Source: Otis tarda (Eukaryota; Chordata; Aves; Otidiformes; Otididae). Taken from it: a stretch of DNA of 64,000 nucleotides. The position numbers and the translations under genes are program-made. The DNA lies in the NCBI GenBank assembly GCA_026413225.1, contig CM048552.1, positions 60,837,001 to 60,901,000 on the forward strand, read 5' to 3'. The notes beneath the pieces were generated by a model, which had not been told where the DNA came from, made no database searches, and worked only from the letters and a program-made list of their open reading frames with translations. Positions 24,691-36,800 of the stretch are shown one piece after another. Positions within the stretch are counted from its first letter, which is position 1, and every line of letters begins with the position of its first letter.

Positions 24691-26407
24691 CCCCCTCAGG
24701 GCCAACTTCCGCCACACGCTCCTGTCACCTACCTCACAGCCTGCCACCGAAACAGGCCCACTGCCACCTAGGACCCCCCCCGTCTGGATCTTGGAAGACA
24801 CCCCAAAACTGCTAGCTGGGTTTTGAGTCCCATCGCTAGCCCTGGCCCTGCTCTGGGGCAGCAGGTGACAGAGGTCAGGCCTGTGAGTCAAGTCTCTGAG
24901 GCCCAGGTGGTGGCAACCATGACAGGCCTCCCGCTGGCCTCTGCGGAAGCGGGGTTACTTGCCTGGCAAGGGTGACTCCAGGCAGGGACACCACACAGCT
25001 GCAGGAGAGAGGCCTGCGGCAAGGAACCGCTGGGCACCCTCCAGCCCCGGCCGTTCATCAGAGCGGGATAACCGCCTGCGATGGGAGGCTGTCCGTCAGC
25101 TATGACCAACAACTTGTTCTGCGATAGACTCACGTCAGTCCTGCTGAGAAATGGAGAGAAGAGTGAGTAATTCAGTGTCATTCACTTTCACTTGAAGGCT
25201 TCTCCTGAAATCGGAGCTGCTGAGCAAAAAGCATGAAAGAATGAAAAAGGGAGGGGGAAAAAAAATTCTCTGCTGCTTTCCCTTCCCTCTTTCCCAAAGT
25301 AATTATCCAGAACTTGAAGCTTATTTCAGGGATATAGGAACTTTGTCTGCTTGTTTTACCTAAACAGTATTTTATGGTGGGGAAGGTCTGAGGGCTTTTT
25401 TTCCACTTGGACAAAGGCTGAAGCTGCTAAAGCGGTGTTACAGCATCACTGCACTGAAGGTGACCATGAGTAAATTAACACCAGCACCACATTTCAGTTG
25501 CTCCACACCAAAGGCACTTACCAAACCCCTCAACATTGCTTTAGAAACATTGCTGTAGAAGTAAGGGGCTTCCTACCACATGTATAGCTTGGAAAAGGAA
25601 CTAGCGGGTATTCCCTGTAATTTCAGAGTAAACGCTCTCTGAAATTGCTGCTTTAAATGTGATGACCACACAGCCTTTATTTGGAAGTTTTCACACGGGG
25701 TGGGATGAGGGGGTTGGTTGGAAATTCTTTCTTGCCCCAGATAATGCAAATAATTTGAAGTTTTCTTTTTTTTTTTCATTTTTCTCAGGAGATGACTGTA
25801 GAGATCAAGAAGAGATGTGTAAGATAAGGAACGTCTCCAGTCTGTGCTGGGGCTGTATGCTCTGCTATAGTCAACTTGAGCTTGGAGCAGATGAGTGAGC
25901 TTTGCCCATAAGCCACAATCAGAGCAGGACAGCATGGGGAAATGGAAAACGCTGAAAATTAATATATAGTGGCTTCAGGATACAGAATGGGGTGAGGGAG
26001 ATACCCACACCAGAGTATTTTAGTCTCCCTGGCAGATAGCCACCTTTGGGAGAAAGCCCTCTTCGTAAATAGAATATTCTCCAAACCACGCTGTCATACA
26101 GAGAAACATGCTTTTAATAAAATGCCTTTCTTAACCAGCTTGCTGTTCCCATCTTTACCTTTTGGCAGAGGGGAAGGTAGTATTTATAATGTGGGCCCCT
26201 TCTACTGAGAATTACAGTTGAGCCCTTGTCTCAGCAGAAACAGAGAAATGTCATTGAGAGGGATGTGTCACAACAAGGTTTATTCTGAAAAGTGGGAGGT
26301 TTTCCAGGATGCCATTTCTTGTTAGATAAGATTTTATTTGCAGGGAGGCTGCAAGGCAAGTATCAATGCTACAATGGGCAATCCCACATTTCTCTAGGAT
26401 TTTTTTG
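24691..26407. other. Intergenic sequence, no gene seen
   Basis: The GC-rich shore of the CpG island runs to about 25100, then ordinary AT-rich DNA follows. No exon, RNA gene or repeat was recognised. Confidence 0.55.
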
Positions 26408-26610
26408 TACATAGAATTCATTAATGTGGAACTGGAAAGGACCTGATACTTGCAGGGATGAATTAGGTATGTGCCATGCTCAATGGACAATTTTCTATGT
26501 TTTTCTTAAAGTCCTTTTCCAGCACTGAAGATACTACAGTTCTGCTGGATAATCTATCCCAGTGCCTCACTATTCTGTCAAGGACAGGTTATTTCCAGAT
26601 GCCTAAGCAC
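26408..26610 (-). mobile_element. Possible old CR1 LINE 3' fragment
   Basis: Words such as GGAACTGGAAAGGACCTGAT followed, about 130 bp on, by CAGTGCCTCACTATTCTGTCA resemble the antisense CR1 3' UTR (GGTTGGAAGGGACCTT ... CAGTGCCTCACCACCCTCACA) in the right order and rough spacing, but strongly decayed. It lies just left of the LTR at 26646. Confidence 0.4.
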
Positions 26611-26645
26611 AATTCCTAGGACAGAAATAAGTGCACATACGTGGT

Positions 26646-27799
26646 TGTCGTAGTTCAGCCCCAATCGGGACTGAACAGACTATGTACGCAGTCTGTCTCT
26701 CACTCCCCCTACCCTTCGAGAGAATAGGGGTAGATGATATAAGAAAAATGGCTTGAGGTTTGAGATAAGGACAGGGAGAAAATCCTTAAAGTTACCGTTA
26801 TGGGCAAAACAGACTCGACTTGGGGAAAACTATTCATTTATTTCTAAAACTAGCAGGAGAATGAGACAGAGAACAAGATAACCTCCTCCCACCCCTCTTC
26901 CCGGCCTTAACATTATCTTTACTACCTTCCCCTCCCGAGCGGCACAGGGGGGAAGAGGGAATGGGGGTCACGGTCACCACACATTGTTTTACGCCGCTCC
27001 TTCATCATCGGGGGAAGAACTCCTCACATTCCTCCTCTGCTCCAGCGTGGGGTCCCTCCCACAGGCCACAGTCCTTCCTGAAACTGCTCCGGCATGGGTC
27101 ATCTCTTCCATGGGATGCAGTCCCTCCAGAACAGCTGCCCCAGTGGGCCCTCCATGGGCCACAGCCTCCTTCAGGCCTCCACCTGCCCTGGCGTGGGGTC
27201 CTCCATGGGCTGCAGGTGGATCTCTGCTCCTCCGTGGACCTCCATGGGCTGCAGGGGGACAACCTGCTCCATCATGGTCATCACCACAGGCTGCAGGGGA
27301 ATCTTGGCCAGGAGCTGCATTACTCCTCCCCCTCCTTCTGAACTGACCTTGGCATCAGCAGCCATTCCTCTCACAAGAAAAGTTCTTCACAACAGGCTGG
27401 CAGACGCCTCTTAGGATCCTTTTTACATCTCATTCACTTCTCATCTCCTCTCCACTTCTTGCAGCCAGGCCAGGCCGAGTTGGGCCCAGTTGGCCACCCT
27501 GCGGGAGGCCAGAGGGTGAAGCCTGCAAGGCCCACAAGGCTCGCGCCTCCCCCTCTCTGCCCCCACTCGGCTTCTTCACATCTTCTCTCTCCCTTTTTTT
27601 TTTCCTGTTTTCCCCTTCTTAAATACGTTATCACAGAGGCGTTATCACGGAACATTCTGCTACCAATCAGCTCGGCCTTGGCCAGCAGCGGGTCCGCCCT
27701 AGGCCCGACCGAGTCCACTGAACAAAGTGGAGCGACTTCTAGCAGTTTTCTACAGGAGCTACCACCTTAGGCCCCCCCTCACTAAACAAAACCAGAACA
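26646..27799 (-). mobile_element. Solo LTR of an avian endogenous retrovirus, family 2, copy 2
   Basis: Fossil element of 1154 bp, on the minus strand relative to copy 1. Its plus-strand ends read TGTCGTAGTTCAGCCCC and AAAACCAGAACA, so it is TG...CA bounded. It is flanked by a perfect 5-bp target duplication, GTGGT (26641-26645 and 27800-27804). This is a clean solo LTR with no internal region. It contains the same internal minisatellite (CTCCATGGGCTGCAGG units, 27180-27300). The 100-plus-codon frames in it come from this repeat block and are not genes. A 100-bp stretch near the 3' end differs from copies 1 and 3 by roughly 5-10 per cent by eye. Confidence 0.92.
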
Positions 27800-27804
27800 G
27801 TGGT

Positions 27805-30800
27805 GGCCAGGAGTGGTGCAGAGTCTTGCATCCAGCAAGGCTGCTGGCTGTCTTAAAACTCCAAACAAGTATTCAAAATTTTAAATTCCACTTGGCCAAA
27901 TTTCTGGGCGCAAAAACTGTAAGGATGTTAAATGCGTGTGATACCTGTCCCTGCAATTTTCCATTGGCACTGCAGAAATACCATAATACCAAGTCAAGAA
28001 AATTGCTGTTTAACCCAGTATTATCCACTTGAAGGAAGAGATGATACAATTTTCACAAGACAGTGCATTTGCGGTATAGGCTGAGTGCCCGCGGACTGCA
28101 GGCACAGAAGCACAACTTACCTGCGCAGCACAGCTCTCGGTGCGGAGTCGTCCCTCAAGGCTGGTGCAAAGACTGCCCTGTGGTCTGAAGCCTTAGCAGT
28201 GGGAGGAAGCGAGCAAGTAGCAGCTCCTGCTGCCAGCCTCACTGGGTTACCCTGGCCCCCAGATTCATGCTTGGCCTTATTTCATCCTATGTTACAGCTG
28301 TAGCAGTCATTTCCTGCTAGTGACCTGTGCCTAAAGCGCCTTCTCCCTTCAGCACTTGGAGCTACTTGTCTGTGCCATCCTGTCACCAAGACATTTTGAG
28401 TGGTTATAGGTCCTGAAGATACATCACTTAAAAACAAAGGATGCTGTGTAAAATATCTACCATATCAACATTTCTATAGTGTCAGCAGCAAAGTAGCTGT
28501 TTATAATACCCCACCCCTCCAAAAGCTGTATCTTTCTTTGTGTTTATACAGACATATTTTTGCTTATTTAAGAAACAGGTGTGGGAGTGAATCCAGTTAT
28601 AATGTGTGAGATTCTCTACAGCTTCTCAGTTTCAACTCTAAACTGATTATTCTCTGAGACTACTTTGTTAACTGGAACAGCAGCCATGCAGGAAAGGTAA
28701 ACTGTTTGGCTGGCCAATGCTTGCATGATCAAATAATTAATCAGCCCCAAAGGCAAAATTAGATTTCCAGGAATCCTGATTCCTTGGAATTAGATTTTGG
28801 AGTGGAAAAGGTCAGACTGAGCTACCAGCTCTAATAACTCACTATACTTTCTTCTGTCGTTTTTATTTAATTTGTAACAAGAAAAATAAGTTTCCATCTA
28901 GAGCAAGGTAAAGCTGTTTTCTCTTCCTTGTTAAGGTCCATAGGGCAAAATCCTGACATACTTCCTTAAACTTCCAGTAATTATTTTTGGCTTGGTCCCA
29001 GTTTGGTTTCTAACACACATTTGCCTGCAATACAGAAGCCCTCCCTTGCCAACGGCAAATTTATTCTCTCTCTGGAGAGAATCACCAGGCTGGAGGGTCA
29101 GGACCCACTAACTTGCCATTTACCACAGATCTGACCAAGACACTGCTTCTACTGAAATCAGATTGTGGAGCTTCTACTGCTCTGAAAGATGGCAGGATTT
29201 GTCTCACGTGAAAGGGGGATTAATCATCTTGTGATATTTAGGATCTGGAGAATGGGTGCAGTGGGGAACAGCAAGCCCAAAAGGACTTGACCCATCCCTA
29301 TGGAGATTACAAGCTGTGCTGGTGATATAGTAAGCCCCTAGTCCACAGATCATGCTCACATCATGGCATCCTTGGGATGCCAATTTCTAATGACAACTTA
29401 CTCAGACAGATGTAGAGTGCAGAGCCTGTTAAATGCAGAAACGTCTTCGGCTACCTTGAAAGCACAGAGATTAATGGGAGAAAACCCACAGCACGTAAAC
29501 TCCTTAGGGCTTTTCTTTCTGTTCAAGTGACATCTTCCATCTCTTCCCAGCAGACACCATCACCTGTTAGTGGCTGAGTCCATTTCTGACACTTACATAC
29601 AACTGTAATAAGCTTGCCCCAAAGAGAGAATCCCCCATGATCCTCAGTACTAACAATTTGATTTTTTCCTCTATTAATAAAAAATGTTTATTATTCCTTG
29701 CAGCACTTAAAAGCTAAATAGACAAGACAGACAAAGACAAGGCAAGGTATGGGGGCAGGATGAGATGATTCTCCGCAGTCACCCAGCAGATCAGTGGCCA
29801 GGCTGCGAGAAAAGCCCTGGTTACCCACTGCAGTTTGTGTTATTGTAGTATCCCACAACCTTCAGCCCTGCAGCAGTACTCCACAATATTCCCAACAAGC
29901 ACATGCTGGGAACAGGCACTTCTGCCCTCATAGAGGAGGCCCCCATATCACCTTTAGAGCACAACCAAAGAAGAAATTTGTGCGGAGCAAGAAAGATGAT
30001 GAGTTACAGTGCATAGCATGTTAACTTCAGACATGGTTGTGCTTGAGCTGCGTGAGGAGCGAAGCAGCCTGCCTCCCACACACACGCAGAGTGCATGTGG
30101 TGCCTGCACCGGAAGTGAATGCAGAGCAAAGCAGGCGCTGCAAGTTCACAGCTCAGCTTTCTTGCACGCTGACTCCCCCAAAGAGCCAAGCCCCAAACAG
30201 CACCAGTGCTGACATGCAGGTCCAGCAAAACCCTGGATGTAACACTCCGAGCTTGTGAGGACACTTGGGTGGATCTGCTGGCCCAAAATGTCCTCCTTTC
30301 TGTTTACGGACAAGCACAGCCTTGTAGGATTCTTTCTTTAATATGTAAGTCCCTTAAGATGCATGTCAGTGGTTAAAGAGGGCAAACTGGGGGTGTAAGG
30401 AAAATACTTTTGTCCTACAGCTTAGGAGTGGTCCAGCTAAATAGCAGGCTTCTGTACATTGGGTACACAGGGCATCAGTAGAACTGGATGTAATTCATGC
30501 GTTTCCTACCAGCGCTAAGCTCAGCTCTCACTAGCACTTTCAGTTCTCTCCTTCCCTGAGCAAAGAAATCTTTCTAAACAAACAAACAAACAAAAAACTA
30601 GGAAGGAGATATTTCTAAGCTCTCTATTCACTCCCAGTTGTTTACAGGTATGTTGCTGGGACAGCAAAGTCTGGTTTTAGTGACTGGTTGCACTATGAAA
30701 CTTCCCAAAGACAGATCTCTGTTCTGCCAAGAATAACTTTTCTGTACCAAGTTAATTTCCATAGTGAATGTACAAGGAAGAACAGAAATTTTAGGAGTAT

Positions 30801-33800
30801 GCTCGAGAAATAAGACTTTCAATTACAGGCCCTCAACAGGTCCTGGAAATTTTTTTTTTTAATCCACTCACATATGTGTTTAAAAAATATGTAAGCAGAG
30901 TACTGTTGCCGTCGTTTTTAAAGTTTGAGAACGGCAAGCAGATTGCATCTTATCAGCAAACACCTCTGAGGTTATATGTAAATGACACATGCACATAGCT
31001 CAACAAGATGTTTGTTGACAGTAAGCTCTCAGCTACTGCTTTTCGCTCTTTACAGTTCCAGCCAATGTCACTGTCTTCAAAAAACAGGCAGAAAATGACA
31101 AAGCTTATTGCTTAAGGTACCCAGTGGCATTAAAACTGGGAATCCTCCTCTCTTTTGCCACCAGTCAACATATTTTCTACTTCTTCCTCTAACTTGCAAA
31201 TCCATCTTTAGGAACCCTAACTCAATTGTATTTAGGAACAACTGAGAAAGAGATTGCTAGCTGTGGCCTTCTAGTCCCTTTCAAAGGTATCTGCAGTTGG
31301 CATTTATATGAAAGGAGAGGAAATATAGGGTCATCTTGGACAGAATCCATAGCTGGAAAAATTTAGGTGCAACTGCAGTGCTGCAGTGTTGGACATACCT
31401 GAGAAATGAGATGCTGTGAAATGGTCATTTTTAATTGATGCCTTCCACTTGAAAAATACAGAAAAATTCTTGTCTATCTATCACTCAGAAAAACCCAATC
31501 CCAAAATGCCTTGCAGAAAAGTTTACCAATTCATAACAAACAGCAAGTCTTGATAACTGGCTAGGGCAAATTGGTCTAAATTCTCTCATTTATTATCAAC
31601 TTAATGTATAGTTTCCATAATGTAACAGATTATTATAAAATTTATTCTATCTAAACAAAACAATGGACAAAGGAACAATTATTATGTGACAGGCTGGATG
31701 GTTCATGCCTGGGATCCCAGCTATTCACACCATTGAGCCTGGTAGATTGCTTGCACCCAGCTCTAGGCTGCAGCGCATGGCAGTAGTCAGATGTCTGCAC
31801 GATGTCTGGCATCACTACAGAGATCCCAAAGTCACCCACCTGATTAAGGAAAAGCAACAAGGTCTCTCTTCTGTCCTAGTACACAGACACAGCCACAGAG
31901 ACCCATCCATCTTCTGAAAGGAACTACAGAAGCAGAGAGGTCTGGCACAGAAGTACGTCAAAGGCAGTGTTTTCCCTGTGATTTTTATGAGTCTCTACAA
32001 GAAGGAAATTAGAAACTGAAGTCTACATTCTCTCTCATTTATAAATGTGTCTGTAATGTGTACGTTGTGCTGTAGGTTAATGATGCAGTTCTCAAGCAAG
32101 ATTAACTGTTGCTTCAGACAGCCATCAATTTTTTATGATTGCAAGACCATTTCCTTACTAAAAATGAATGTTACATTCCCCAAGGGATGGGCTGTATGCA
32201 GCATCAGTCAGGTGTGTAGGGTGGGAAGATGAGAATAAAATAAAAAAATAAAAGAAAGCAAAAGACACAAGCTAGTTCCCCATCTCCCACACCAGGGAAC
32301 AGGTACGTGACTTTCCCCCCTGTCACTTCTGAGCATCCTGAATAAGGTTAAATATGCAGACATGTGGATGTGCTACTGACCCTCGCTGATGGGGTCACTC
32401 CTTCTAAAGTGATGCTGTAAGCATTCAATGCCCAGTACCAGGCAACAGTGACTTTGTACAAGATCAGCACAAGTGTCATCCTGCCGCAAGAGCCTGGGAT
32501 GTTGTTTGTGCCTGAGAAAGACAGTCCAGAGATTGCTTAATGCTATAGTTGAGCTTTTTATCAAACTTAGACTGTATCTGGGGCAGATTCCAAGAGGTTG
32601 CCTATAGCTGCATCAGCAGAACAAGGGGAGTCACCTCATCCCCCAGTCCATTTTGAGACATCTGTCTAAGAAAAGCGGGAAGAATTGTCCTTTGTAGGCG
32701 CCTCTCTCTCTCTCATCCTTTCTCTCTCTACATCAGCTGCGGAAGGAAGCCTGATGCCTAACCTAGATTAGAAGCACATTTTTGGATGTCTGAAGCAAGA
32801 GGAGATGAATCCTTGCCTGAAATACAAGTCTTTGACCCGGTAACTCTGGCCAGGTACAACTAGTGGGGCTGAAAAGATCCCAGCTACCTTCATTAGCAAT
32901 AATCCACATTTTAACCTGATTGGTAAAAACATTACCACTCAATCTGAACCTTTTCAGAAGACTAAGCCAAAAGACCACAGTGTCTTTGTAACTACATCCT
33001 TTGATTCAGCTTTGGGCTGGCTTGTGCTTCAACCCTATTTTGACTGTATGTGGAGAAATAAGTTACGTCTATGCAAATAACCTTGTATCCTAATAACCAC
33101 ATCTTTGATTTGTCTTTGACTAATGAAATGAGGCAAGTTGAGAAAAAGAAACAAAAATCAGGCCTCATATCACTAACCAACAAGATGTTATATTGCCATT
33201 ACCATGAACGCAGCTGAGACCTTTATTACAAAATGGGACTGGAAAAAGTTCATTGTGAACATTGCAACAGTAAATAGGCCCCTAATTAAATGCAATCCGG
33301 GTACTTTAACAACTGTTCTGGTGTTGGCTCACTGACAACAGCTGAATGACCCTCTGAGGAAACCCATGCTTAGGCTCATGCTTAACTGCGTTTCTTTCAC
33401 CAAACTGCTACCCATGCTTGGAGTTCACAGCTGAAAACTCCGGGCCTCAACAACATGAACATTTCCTAGGCATCTCTCATCATTCCATAGTCACAATCGC
33501 AGCTATGGTTGGGTTTGGCCATTTGCAATTGTGTTGAAGAAAGCATTTCTGGGATGGCTGTATTGCAAGGACTTAGGATGGGAGGGTCTGGATGTGAACT
33601 CTTAAACGTACAGCTGCCTTTTGCTACAAACAGCAACAATCACTGTTGAGTTTACCTTTCCACTTCAATATCTACACGGTGAGATACAGCTGGATTATCT
33701 TCTAGTTCCCTAAAGCAATTTGAATGTGTTTCTTGATAAAGCAAGGATGGACCTGAAATTACTTTGCATAGAAAATGTTGTTTTCCGGACAGAAGTCAAT

Positions 33801-36800
33801 GAGGACTTTTCCGTTAAGCCTGAGTTACCAGAGTATAGATAAAAGTAAGCTGATGCATCTACTAGTACTGCATCCATTAAGCAAACAATTTAAATATTTA
33901 TGAGGAAGGAAAACATTACAGCCTTTACTACAAATATGCTAGGTCTTCTAACCTTCCGTAAGGAAATAATGTAAATCTTATGAGCATATATTACTACCTG
34001 GAGTTGCTACAGAACAATTATTCATGGCGCAGAATATCACTCAAATATGCTAGCTTGGGCACATCAGAAGTTTTTCCAGTGAACTGTATACAGGCCAAGG
34101 ACCAACTCTATGGGTTACTTCCCTTTCAATATAACCCAGAGACCAAATATTATCAATTTACTATGGGTAACAATATTGGTAATGTCTGTACCTTCAGGTT
34201 TTTGAAAGAGCCAGCTTGCATATTGGATGGTTGGTACAAGTCATTCATAGAAGATGTGATGGTTTTCAGGGCTGGCAAGCATCCACTGCATCACTGGACT
34301 GCTGAATCCTCACAACACGAAGGTGGCCAGGCCAGATCATAACCACAAAAGCCAGAGACCACCATGGAGAAGCAGAGTGATTCACTGACTGCTTCTTAGA
34401 CGCTCCACCAAGGAGGAGGGTAAGTCCATGACCAGTTCTGAAAGAGCAAATATTTATCAGTGCTTATGCCAGTACAGCCGCAAAATACCAACACAGGAAC
34501 TGGTTGAAAGAGGCATCTCCCCCCCTGTATCCCATAGCCATTTGGAGAACAACAATCGCTATATTTTAAAAAACTGAAAGGCTTGTCAGAGTAATATGTA
34601 AATGCAGGAAGGGTGCCAAAATGATAAGTGCAGGGACTCAAGCTTTCCATTCATATGCAGAACAGGTATAGTACAAGCTGTAGCAACACAAACTTCAATT
34701 TATCTATTTCTGTGGTCCTGCCATCTCCAGAGTATGGCAACTCCCCCCAAGTGCTCTGACAGAGCAGGAATATTTTCTTCTCTTGCAGCACATTGGAGAT
34801 AAAATTTGATTAATTCCAGGCTTGTTTGCCTGCTCTGGCTGTGTGTGTTTGTGTGTGTATACAGAAACTTCACCACCTTTGCCTATCTGTTTTTGTGCAC
34901 AGTGCTGCTCAGAAGAACACTGGACATCCACAAGCTAATAGGAAAAAAAAAGCAAACCTAATGTAAAATAGAGATATACAAAAGTCCACAAGCCCTGAAC
35001 TCCCTTCCATCAACCTGGAGGGAAGAGAAAACATCATTCTCTTCTACAGATGACAAGAGTTACTTTCCTGTTTGTCCAATAAATACAAGCAAATGCACAA
35101 CACAGGGAACTAAGACTGTAAACCAGTTTTGAACAAGCTAAAGACATTAAACTGCACACGCCACATGAGAGCGACGGCAATTGCACTGGTAATTATTTTC
35201 ATGTTTCCTAATTCTACCACAAGACACTCATTTCACTAGCTATTATACTCAAAAATTGTCAGAGTGCAGGGGGAAGCAGGGAATAGCTTGTATATCCATA
35301 ATGTGATCACTGTCACTATAACAGTATACGAAAACAAATGAATGCATTTTCCCTCAAGTATCAGGGTAAGAGCCTACATATCAAAACCATTTGACTTAGT
35401 CTTATGAGGAGAAATGCTATTTTTAAAGAAATAGCATTAGGAGGCAGAGAAGCAGAACAACATAACTTTATGGTAATTTCAAAAGAAAAGCAAAACGTTC
35501 AGATGAGGATCTCTCTCATGGTCCTTGCACCAGCAAAGAAAGGAACAGGAGAAACATATCCGATTTCTTCTTTGTTGTGTTTTTAATTAAATTATTTTCC
35601 CTATATTTTTTTTTTAGGCTATAAATATTAAACCTTGGCTGCATACTCTTTGCTGGAGGATCCTGGCAAGCTCATTGTGATGTTGCATAAGCTTGTAACT
35701 CGAACAGCAGATCCTTTCCTCCTCTTCGAGTAAGATATCCTTTCCTCCCCCAGCTCAGGTTACAGGGAAGGCATACTGAAATTTAGGCCCAAAGTTTGTT
35801 CCTCTTAGATGAGCCCCTGCTTTGCTTCCCAGCTTGCTTGGAGCATAAGAGGTTTAACCAAGGAAAGGCAGGGAACTACAAGGTTAAAGGGGAAGAGGGA
35901 AAAGAGAACAGCTTGATTGACTGGTCCTTCAAACACTTTGGCTGTTCTGGATTCTAAATATAGTGAGAATTAATGAGGCAGAACTGTTCTTCAACATTAA
36001 CATTGCTCTAAAATTGTTAATTCTGTATTACTGAACAGCAAAGAAGAAACACAAGGCAAATTCCTGCACCCACCCTCACATACCAATACCTAACCAGTGT
36101 CCTGTTCAAACTCGTATGTTTAAACTTACTTGTGATGGAGCATGTTGGTGTACCACCACGAGGGACAGGCAGGTTAAACCCAGAGAGCAGCTAACCAAGC
36201 CAATAAGGGATGACAGTACTGGGAAGGAGAGCAGAAGGAAGGTTTTTTGAGTCATAACCATATATCTGCTTCTTCCAGATCAAGCAGGAAAGACCACAAC
36301 AATTCTTTTTACCACTACCTCATAATTTCTCCCTGCCACATAGGTTCTCAACAAATATGAATCACTTTGTGAGGGATATTGATGCTTCTGATCTAGACAG
36401 TTTCTGAAACGAGAGAACCAAGCCAGGCTGCAGGGTGGTAGCTTTGGGGTTGCTTTCACATGCTTATGAGTCTGAATAATCCTGGGTCTGGAGGGCTGGC
36501 TAAGGGGTTCTGCTAACCAAGCAGCTAACAAAAAATTAACCTAATTTACACTTAAACTATTTTCTAACTGAGGAAAGAGATTTATGTGTCTGTCTTTAAA
36601 ACAATCCACGTAATGCATTTTGGAAAAAAAAAATCCATCAAGTGTCACTATTATAACTTCTGTACAGTTGCATGTAATGAATCCTGATTGATGCCAGCCT
36701 AATGCATATGCGCACCCAAAGGCCGCCTTCTTCTGCTTGATGTGGATAAGTAACTGGAGAATATCCTTGCAAGGAAAGAAGGGTAAGTAATCTTGACTTT

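Noticed and set aside
26961-27414. Overlapping frames of 100-126 codons on both strands
   Set aside because: They lie inside the solo LTR at 26646-27799 and have the same repeat-derived peptides as in the other copies.
28100-28260. Candidate minus-strand exon ending in a perfect CAG/GTAAGT donor
   Set aside because: A nine-base donor match is expected by chance at about this frequency, and all frames upstream of it contain stops. It might still be a noncoding exon, but the sequence does not support a call.
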